In this document: positions 1-5,291 of the stretch, piece by piece
Layout of the letters: each line of letters opens with the position of its first letter
How positions within the stretch are numbered: position 1 is the first letter of the stretch
Assembly: GCA_005798965.1 (NCBI GenBank)
Contig: SYIB01000294.1
Coordinates: 1-5,291 of the forward strand
DNA: 5,291 nucleotides
Direction of reading: 5' to 3'
Source: Planctomycetia bacterium
GTDB lineage: Bacteria > Planctomycetota > Phycisphaerae > Phycisphaerales > SM1A02
Position numbers and translations under genes: made by a program
Notes under the pieces: model-generated
The model's database searches: none
Told to the model about the DNA's origin: nothing
What the model saw: only the letters and a program-made list of their open reading frames with translations

Positions 1-780
1 TGCCCGCTCGTGACCAAGGTGCACGCCGAGGCGATCCGCTACTCGCGCAAGGGTTTCCAGATCCTCCTCGTCGGGCACCGCAACCACCAGGAAGTCGTCG
101 GCACGCGTGGTGAGGCACCTGATTCGATCCAGGTCGTGGAGAGCCCCGCGGACATCCCGGGCCTGCGCATCGAAGATCCCGAGAAACTCATCTACCTGAC
201 CCAGACCACGCTCTCGACCGACGATGCCGGCGTGATCATCCAGGCGCTCAAGGACGCCTTCCCCCAGATCAAGGAACCGCCTGCGAGCGACATTTGCTAC
301 GCCACGACCAACCGCCAGGACGCCGTGCGCGCCCTGGGTCCCAAGTCGGACCTCGTCATCGTCGTCGGCAGCCGAAACAGTTCCAACTCGGTTCGCCTGA
401 CGGAAATCGCCGAAAACGTCGGCACGCGCGCCGTCCTGGTCGACGACGCGAGCGAGATGCAGGAGGCGTGGCTTGCCGGCGTCGGGACGGTCCTGCTGAC
501 CGCCGGTGCGAGCGCGCCGGATGACTTGATCCGCGGCGTGATCGAGTGGATCGCCGCTCGCCACCAGCTCACCGTCGAGCAGCATGATGTTCGCCATGAG
601 GACATCGAATTCGGCCTTCCCGGCACCCTCAAGGAAGTGATGCGGGCCCGTGGCATCGACCCCACCGGCCGACGCGTGGTGCGCGATGATTGCGGCGTGC
701 GCAACGCCAGTTGGTTCAGCGACCATGCGATCCCCTTCTCGACCGTCGACCTGACCATCGGTGCCAGCAGTGGCCACTGA
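1..780 (+). CDS. ispH: 4-hydroxy-3-methylbut-2-enyl diphosphate reductase IspH, 3' part (5' end outside window)
   Basis: IspH performs the last step of the MEP pathway, reducing HMBPP to IPP and DMAPP at a cytoplasmic [4Fe-4S] centre. The reading frame is already open at base 1, so about 95 N-terminal residues, including the first cluster cysteine, lie upstream. Numbering from base 1, visible family landmarks are: Cys1 in CPLVTKVH (E. coli Cys96), His29 and Glu31 in GHRNHQEVVGT (E. coli His124 and the catalytic Glu126), QTTLS at 68-72, Cys99 in DICYATTNRQ (E. coli Cys197), SSNS at 127-130 and TAGASAP at 167-173. Spacing between these matches E. coli IspH closely, with one three-residue shorter loop, so the enzyme should be active. 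After the usual end (FGLPGTL, about residue 210) the protein runs on for some 49 residues, where E. coli has about 8. The stop codon is TGA at 778-780 and the last 20 bases overlap rlmN. The identification is very secure; the role of the tail is unknown. Confidence 0.97.
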   Translation, partial: CPLVTKVHAEAIRYSRKGFQILLVGHRNHQEVVGTRGEAPDSIQVVESPADIPGLRIEDPEKLIYLTQTTLSTDDAGVIIQALKDAFPQIKEPPASDICYATTNRQDAVRALGPKSDLVIVVGSRNSSNSVRLTEIAENVGTRAVLVDDASEMQEAWLAGVGTVLLTAGASAPDDLIRGVIEWIAARHQLTVEQHDVRHEDIEFGLPGTLKEVMRARGIDPTGRRVVRDDCGVRNASWFSDHAIPFSTVDLTIGASSGH

Positions 781-1855
781 CCAGCCCCACGTCTTTGACC
801 TCGACCCGGCCTCGATGCAGGCTTGGTGTGCCGCTCGCGGCCTGCCGAAATTCTCCGCGGCACAGATCCTCGATTGGGTCTATGCCAAGGGCGTGGGCGA
901 TCCGACGGCGATGACGAACCTGTCGAAGGCCGCCCGCGCCGCACTCACCGATGGCATGACCTTCGTGCGGGGCAGGCCGCTGCGTCACCAAGTCGCCACC
1001 GACGGCACGCAGAAAATCCTCATGGGGTGGCCCGACGAGGGCGAACTGCTGCCGATGGCCGAGCCATCCCGCCAGACCGAGTGCGTGATGATCCCGAGCG
1101 AAGACCGCCGCACCGCGTGCATCAGTTCGCAGGTCGGCTGCCCGGTCGGGTGTCGATTCTGCGCCAGCGGCATCGGTGGGCTTGACGGCAACCTCACGGC
1201 CGGGCAGATCGTGGAGCAGGTCTGGCACCTGTCGCGGCTCGAGGGCGTGGGTCGCATCAGCAACATCGTGTTCATGGGGATGGGCGAACCATTGGCGAAC
1301 TACAACGCCGTGATTGCCGCGATCCGCACGCTGCACGCCGAGTGGGGCTTCGGGATCAGCGCCCGCAAGATCACGGTGAGCACCGTCGGCCTGCCCGCAG
1401 CGATCCGCAAGTTCTGCTCGTTCGAGCTGCCCGTCACGCTCGCGCTCAGCCTTCACGCGCCCTTCGACGACCTCCGCCGCGAGATCATCCCGTGGGCGGA
1501 GTACAGCACGATCGCAGAGCTCCTCGAAGCATGCCAGGAGTGGTTCGATCGCACCGGTCGCGAGATCACGCTTGAGTACATCCTGCTCGGCCGCGTGAAC
1601 GATCGCCCGGAGCATGCGCACGAACTGGCGCGACTGGCCCGCACGCTGCGGGCCAACGTCAACCTCATCCGGTACAACGAGGTCCAGGGCATGCCGTATG
1701 AGCGGCCCTCCTCAGAAGATGTGCTTGGATTCCAGGAGATCCTGCGCACGAAGGGCGTGAATGTGCACATCCGTGCCAGCCGTGGCCGCGACATCGCTGC
1801 CGCATGCGGGCAGCTGAGGCACGAGAGCATGCGGCGGGACCAGTCCGCGGCTTGA
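761..1855 (+). CDS. rlmN: Dual-specificity 23S rRNA A2503 / tRNA A37 C2-methyltransferase RlmN (radical SAM)
   Basis: RlmN methylates C2 of A2503 in the peptidyl-transferase centre of 23S rRNA and C2 of A37 in some tRNAs, by a radical SAM ping-pong mechanism using a methylated cysteine. The 364-residue product has normal family length. The radical SAM motif CxxxCxxC is at Cys127, Cys131 and Cys134. The mechanistic cysteine pair is present: Cys120 (in CISSQVGC, E. coli Cys118) and Cys349 (in AAACGQLR, E. coli Cys355). Other family signatures are GMGEP at 173-177 (SAM binding), RKITVSTVGLP, LALSLHAP, ITLEYILL and the C-terminal HIRASRGRDI. The N-terminal part (FDLDPASMQAW onward) matches the RlmN accessory domain. 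An in-frame TGA at 752-754 forces the start to be GTG 761 or GTG 770; ATG 815 would cut into the N-terminal domain. No Shine-Dalgarno sequence is visible, and the start lies inside ispH, which suggests translational coupling. Cfr is a related alternative, but nothing in the context suggests antibiotic resistance. Confidence 0.97.
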   Translation: MPAVATDQPHVFDLDPASMQAWCAARGLPKFSAAQILDWVYAKGVGDPTAMTNLSKAARAALTDGMTFVRGRPLRHQVATDGTQKILMGWPDEGELLPMAEPSRQTECVMIPSEDRRTACISSQVGCPVGCRFCASGIGGLDGNLTAGQIVEQVWHLSRLEGVGRISNIVFMGMGEPLANYNAVIAAIRTLHAEWGFGISARKITVSTVGLPAAIRKFCSFELPVTLALSLHAPFDDLRREIIPWAEYSTIAELLEACQEWFDRTGREITLEYILLGRVNDRPEHAHELARLARTLRANVNLIRYNEVQGMPYERPSSEDVLGFQEILRTKGVNVHIRASRGRDIAAACGQLRHESMRRDQSAA

Positions 1856-1872
1856 CCGATCACCGAGGCAAC

Positions 1873-1887
1873 TGACGCCCGTCGTCA
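1873..1887. terminator. Weak hairpin in the convergent gap between rlmN and the large - strand gene
   Basis: TGACG at 1873-1877 pairs with CGTCA at 1883-1887 around a five-base loop. It lies in the only non-coding gap (1856-1892) between two convergent genes, where a bidirectional terminator would be expected. The stem is only five pairs and no T-run follows on either strand, so it is not a canonical intrinsic terminator. It may be chance or part of a Rho-dependent end. Confidence 0.2.
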
Positions 1888-1892
1888 CCACG

Positions 1893-4800
1893 TCACGATT
1901 CGCGGGGCGTGAGCGATCCCGGCCGCAGTGCATCGATGTCGCCTGCGCTCATCGCGCGGATCGAGCCATCGAGCGCGCTGGCCCGGAGTTCCTGCGCCGC
2001 GCGCACCCACTGGTCGTACGTGGATTCGCTGGCAGCGGCATCGGCCACGAAGCGATAGCCGGCCTCGCGGGCATCCTGCCCCAGGCGGCCGCGCCAGGAC
2101 AGCGGCACCAGCGGCATGACGAGTTCGACCACGCGAGCAGGCCAGTCACTGCCCTTGAACTCAGCCTTCCAGCGACGCCCAGGCACAGCGACATCCACGC
2201 GGTAGAGGTAGCGCCGCGAGACGTGGTCGCCTCGGCTGCGGACCTCGCCAAGCCATTCGCGCACACGCCTGCGATGCTCATCGCCCACCGTCATCACGCA
2301 GAGGTACGGGAAATCCCGGATCAGGCTGAGTTCGGCCAAGGGCAGCACGCAGGCTGCCGTCAACGGCATGCGCTCGATCCCCCGCTCGCGCTCGGCCAGT
2401 GCCACGATCGCATCGCCAAAGCGCTTCGCATAGTCGCCGCCGCCCCAGATCACGCAGCGCCGGAATGCGAGGACCAGATCGTGCAGCGGCTGTCCACCGT
2501 CCACGTTCCCGAGCGGCTCAAGCGTCCGAAGGTAGGGGCGCAGCAGCCCGACCACGCGTCGTGACAGCCTGCGCGATCGCGGATTGCCGTAGACGCGCGC
2601 CTCGAATTCCATGCGCCGCATCATGTCTTGGGCGCGTTCACGGTCGCTGGCGCTCGCGCGCTGCTCGGCTCGCTCGCTCGCCACCAGGCGCCCGAAGCGC
2701 AGCGCTTCGAGGCTGCGCGCGTAACCCCGCTGCTCCATCCGGCGTGCGGCGGCTTCGAGCGCCTCGACCGTCACCGGCACGAGCCCGAGCTGGAACGAAG
2801 CCCCGAGCATGGCCACATCGAGCACGCGATCGTTGAGGAAGGCATGACGCACACGGCGGGCCATGTCCAGCGCGAGGTCCGCCGGCGCGCCGAGGGCGCG
2901 CTGGATCGAGGGTTCAAGCGCCGCTGCTGCCGATTGGAACGGCTCGCGCAACTGATCGGGAAAGGCCCCCGTGTTGACGCACGCACGCGTGCGCCCTGCC
3001 GCGCCGATGCGCAGGTAGGGATCGGGCCCAAGCGCTCGAAGCGACTCCACCGGATCCATGCCGATGAGCACATCGCCCTCGCCGAACGGAATGCGGGTCG
3101 GCATCGGCAGGTCATCGCTGCTGGCCGCACGCGTGAAGAGCACCTGTGCCCAGGAACGCCTGCCCGGCCCGACGGGCGTTGCATGATGCACCGCCTCGAC
3201 GCGGTAGCCCATCGATCGACCGGCTTCGCAGAGCATCTGCACCGCAACACCCGGCGGATCGCCGCGCCAGCCCGCCAGATGCGCTCGCCAGACGCCTTGC
3301 GTGGCGTGCACAGGCGTTGGTGCCGGGAGGCTCGCCGCTTGGCGCGCGGCCTCGGCCATCGCGACCGGCCGCTCGCGTTCGAGTTCGACCTGTTCCAGCA
3401 AAGGCTCCACGCGCAGACGCCAGCCCTGTCCCGGCTCGGGCGTCACGCGCACGATCTCTGCGGTGGCGCGCAGCGGATCCGCGCCGCGCTCAAGCCCTTG
3501 GTCGATCAGCGTGGCCAGCGGTGGATCGCGCAGGTCGCACGCTGCACTCACCGGCCAGATGAACCGCTGCATCGGCAGATAGCCGAGCTGATCGACCTCG
3601 ATCAAGTCGCGCTCGAGCACGTTGATGTCACGCCGGGCAGGCGGGCCATCACGCGCAATGATGATGGATACGCCGCCCTCGTCAGCAGCCTCGACGATCG
3701 ATGCCACCACGGCATCGCGATCGTTCACGTCGACCCGGATCATGCGCGGCAAGCGACGCACGTCGCCCGGGGTGCACGCCTCGGCAAGACGCTCCACGTC
3801 GGGTTCCTCATCGGCCGCGAGGTCGCAGACCACGAACACGCGAGACCCTGTCCGCACCGCGTGGCGCACCGCTGCTCCACCCTCGATCGACCAGCGGCGT
3901 CGGTCCCAGATCTCAACGACGGTCGACCCGGCATCCGCCGGCTCGGGCCCGCCCGCGAGCACTGCATGCCGCGGCACCTCGCCTTGGTCCGGCGAGCGCG
4001 CACCCAGCGCCTCGATGGCATCCAGCGCCGCTTCGGTCGCCGCCAGGCGCGCACTTGCGAGCCCCAAGTGTTCATCGCGCGGCGGCGCCTCGACGCCGTC
4101 AAGCTCGATGTCAGGTGCGAGAATCGCCTGTGCATCCTTGCTTGGCCGCAGTTCATCGAGAAGGTGGATCATCTTCCGCACGAGCGTGGAACTGCGCGTG
4201 CCTTCGTTGGGTTCGAGCCTCACTCGCGCATGACCCTCGATGGGCGGAAGCTCCGTCCACCACACCTGCGCAGCGTGGCCGTGCGCACGACGGATCCGCT
4301 GTGCCAGTCCGACGACCCGCGGCGCGGTGCTGCCGGGCCGGGGCTCGACCACGATCGCATGCTCACAGCGCTCGAGGAAGCGTTCGAGCGCGCTCTCATC
4401 GATCGGCGCGCTGGCCCCGAGGCGGAAGACCGGCACACGGCCGGTGAACCCCGTGGCATCGAGCATGTGAAGGGTGGCGTGGACGCAGGGGCCGATCGCG
4501 ATGATCCCGTAGCGCTCCCGCTCGCCCGGGCTGGGCATGAACCAGGCATGATTGAACTCATCGTGCCGGAGGTCGCGCAGCGGATCGCGACCATCCGCGA
4601 CCAGCGCCTCGGGCTCGACTGCATCGAGCATCGTCACCACGCGATTGGGCCGCATCTGGAGCGTGGCCCACGAGCGCAGCATGGTGTTGTGCACGACGAT
4701 GCCCACCGGCACGCCCGAAGCGCTTGACATGCGCAGCGCGAGGCCCACGCTCCGGCGCAGGCTCTCAAGGTCCCACGGCTCGAGCGTCGGCATGCGCAGC

Positions 4801-5243
4801 CGCCAGCAGATGCGGCGCGGGCACGTGGCCGGCGAGAGGTGCGGATTGTCCTCGAGCACGAGCGCGACCGGACCGGCGCAGGCCCGTGCCAGCCGCTCGA
4901 GCGCACCCATGCCTCGATCGAGCTGGTCATTGGGCAGGAGCGCGATCGCACTGCGTCCGGCAGCGGACTCGATCGCCGCCAGGCTGATGCTCCGCACCGC
5001 ATCCACCGAAGCCTCAAGCCGCAGCCCGTTGCGATCGAGGGCTGCCTGCGCAGCCGGGTCGGCCGCCATGCGGAAGAGCGGCTCGAACGGCGGTCGCCGC
5101 GGACCGAAGACGGCCACAGCAGGCACGGGCGACTCGAGCGCACCCTTCAGGAGCGCCTCGGGTGCCGAAAGCAACGCGTCCCCGTCGGTGCGCGCCAAGG
5201 GCGGTGTCCACGCATCGCGGGGGTCGTGCTCGCGGCCGATCAC
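1893..5243 (-). CDS. Fused indolepyruvate/2-oxoacid ferredoxin oxidoreductase-like protein, cofactor motifs degenerate
   Basis: The frame encodes 1116 residues, close to the usual length (about 1150-1200) of fused bacterial indolepyruvate ferredoxin oxidoreductases, which oxidatively decarboxylate aryl pyruvates to acyl-CoA. The domain order fits that family. Residues 22-200 resemble the PYR-like TPP domain (LLSAPEALLKGALES; VALVLEDNPHLSP; MPTLEPWDLESL). Residues 245-325 resemble the transketolase-C-like domain (YGIIAIGPCVHATLHML; HAIVVEPRPGS). Residues 440-535 match the PP domain (EGGAAVRHAVRTGSRVFVV; VSIIIARDGPP). Residues 650-760 match the gamma domain (GYRVEAVHHATPVGPGRRSW; GDVLIGMDPVESLRALG). 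Residues 808-860 match the family's MLGxxxQxGLVPVTVEALE stretch, followed by a DUF6537-like tail. Missing are CxGCPH, any CxxC cluster (13 scattered cysteines) and the GDG...N motif (WDRRRW and CDLAAD stand there instead). It is thus unlikely to be a standard oxidoreductase. It starts at GTG 5243; an in-frame TAG at 5253-5255 excludes an earlier start. TTG 5174 is a weaker alternative. Lysine is very rare (6 residues). Family placement is fairly sure; activity and substrate are not known. Confidence 0.85.
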   Translation of the reverse strand: MIGREHDPRDAWTPPLARTDGDALLSAPEALLKGALESPVPAVAVFGPRRPPFEPLFRMAADPAAQAALDRNGLRLEASVDAVRSISLAAIESAAGRSAIALLPNDQLDRGMGALERLARACAGPVALVLEDNPHLSPATCPRRICWRLRMPTLEPWDLESLRRSVGLALRMSSASGVPVGIVVHNTMLRSWATLQMRPNRVVTMLDAVEPEALVADGRDPLRDLRHDEFNHAWFMPSPGERERYGIIAIGPCVHATLHMLDATGFTGRVPVFRLGASAPIDESALERFLERCEHAIVVEPRPGSTAPRVVGLAQRIRRAHGHAAQVWWTELPPIEGHARVRLEPNEGTRSSTLVRKMIHLLDELRPSKDAQAILAPDIELDGVEAPPRDEHLGLASARLAATEAALDAIEALGARSPDQGEVPRHAVLAGGPEPADAGSTVVEIWDRRRWSIEGGAAVRHAVRTGSRVFVVCDLAADEEPDVERLAEACTPGDVRRLPRMIRVDVNDRDAVVASIVEAADEGGVSIIIARDGPPARRDINVLERDLIEVDQLGYLPMQRFIWPVSAACDLRDPPLATLIDQGLERGADPLRATAEIVRVTPEPGQGWRLRVEPLLEQVELERERPVAMAEAARQAASLPAPTPVHATQGVWRAHLAGWRGDPPGVAVQMLCEAGRSMGYRVEAVHHATPVGPGRRSWAQVLFTRAASSDDLPMPTRIPFGEGDVLIGMDPVESLRALGPDPYLRIGAAGRTRACVNTGAFPDQLREPFQSAAAALEPSIQRALGAPADLALDMARRVRHAFLNDRVLDVAMLGASFQLGLVPVTVEALEAAARRMEQRGYARSLEALRFGRLVASERAEQRASASDRERAQDMMRRMEFEARVYGNPRSRRLSRRVVGLLRPYLRTLEPLGNVDGGQPLHDLVLAFRRCVIWGGGDYAKRFGDAIVALAERERGIERMPLTAACVLPLAELSLIRDFPYLCVMTVGDEHRRRVREWLGEVRSRGDHVSRRYLYRVDVAVPGRRWKAEFKGSDWPARVVELVMPLVPLSWRGRLGQDAREAGYRFVADAAASESTYDQWVRAAQELRASALDGSIRAMSAGDIDALRPGSLTPRES

Positions 5244-5250
5244 GCTTGGA

Positions 5251-5254
5251 TCCT
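5251..5254 (-). promoter_or_regulatory. Shine-Dalgarno sequence of the large - strand gene
   Basis: On the - strand AGGA stands seven bases before the GTG at 5243. This spacing is ideal and supports GTG 5243 over the internal TTG at 5174-5172. It contrasts with rlmN, which has no visible ribosome binding site. No promoter can be recognised in the 37 bases beyond it. Confidence 0.5.
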
Positions 5255-5258
5255 ATCG

Positions 5259-5291
5259 ATGCCCGAGCACAAGTTCGACCGCCTCGGCGAA
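5259..5291 (+). CDS. Possible start of a divergent gene (MPEHKFDRLGE), truncated by the window edge
   Basis: ATG at 5259 opens a frame reading MPEHKFDRLGE to the edge, with ten of eleven codons ending in G or C and a charged, protein-like composition. A GGA at 5248-5250, eight bases upstream, could serve as a weak ribosome binding site. Against it, only 15 bases would separate it from the divergent GTG 5243, leaving no room for two promoters unless they lie inside coding sequence. Two - strand readings compete: one ends FAEAVELVLGHR at the TAG 5255-5253, nine bases before GTG 5243; another ends in DRIQA at a TGA overlapping that GTG as GTGA. Eleven codons cannot decide between them, and no function can be assigned. 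Confidence 0.35.
   Translation, partial: MPEHKFDRLGE

Noticed and set aside
297..944. 215-codon - strand open frame across the end of ispH
   Set aside because: Arg/Ser/Pro-rich composition typical of an antisense frame in GC-rich DNA; it conflicts with conserved IspH and RlmN sequence.
716..1621. 301-codon - strand open frame across rlmN
   Set aside because: Antisense shadow of rlmN, whose motifs are unmistakable; the frame also crosses the ispH/rlmN junction without any domain.
1856..1892. Possible strong intrinsic terminator between the convergent genes
   Set aside because: Only a five-pair stem and no T-run on either strand; kept only as a weak hairpin.
1881..1895. Short direct repeat GTCAC CAC GTCAC-like near the gene end
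   Set aside because: Units are five bases long and overlap the stop region; expected by chance and not part of a longer array.
2628..4727. 699-codon + strand open frame antisense to the large gene
   Set aside because: It has no recognisable domain, is rich in His and Arg as expected from reading GC-rich coding sequence backwards, and lies wholly within a - strand frame with family similarity along its length.
1893..5243. Interpretation of the large gene as a pseudogene
   Set aside because: 1116 codons without stop or visible frameshift, a good ribosome binding site and retained domain order argue for a maintained protein despite missing cofactor motifs.

Overview
The window is GC-rich (roughly two thirds G+C by eye) and almost fully coding, with strong G/C preference at third codon positions. 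It holds three substantial genes. On the + strand lie the 3' part of ispH and a complete rlmN, overlapping by 20 bases. Converging on them from the right is one very long - strand gene whose 1116-residue product looks like a fused 2-oxoacid (indolepyruvate-type) ferredoxin oxidoreductase stripped of its cofactor motifs. A few dozen bases at the right edge probably belong to a fourth gene, but its strand cannot be settled here. The organism is a free-living-type GC-rich bacterium using the MEP isoprenoid pathway. Gene style (GTG starts, little Shine-Dalgarno signal on the + strand genes) would fit a planctomycete of the Phycisphaerae type, but that is a low-confidence inference, since no taxonomic marker is present.

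Region 1-780 is ispH, cut at its 5' end exactly at the second iron-sulfur cysteine. It carries an unusual C-terminal extension of about 40 residues. Region 761-1855 is rlmN, the dual-specificity radical SAM methylase of 23S rRNA A2503 and tRNA A37, with all catalytic cysteines present. The two are probably co-transcribed and translationally coupled, though they act in unrelated processes. Both belong to [4Fe-4S] enzyme families.

Region 1856-1892 is a short convergent intergenic gap holding only a weak hairpin. Region 1893-5243 (- strand) is the large gene. Its order of domains follows the fused bacterial indolepyruvate ferredoxin oxidoreductases: PYR-like TPP half, transketolase-C-like domain, PP-like TPP half, site of the ferredoxin segment, gamma domain, C-terminal DUF6537-like region. 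The CxGCPH motif, the ferredoxin-type cysteine clusters and the canonical GDG...N TPP/Mg motif are not visible, yet the frame is open throughout. This is the main point of interest: a retained, probably non-canonical or non-catalytic member of the family, which is also nearly free of lysine. No mobile elements, RNA genes, CRISPR arrays or long repeats were seen.
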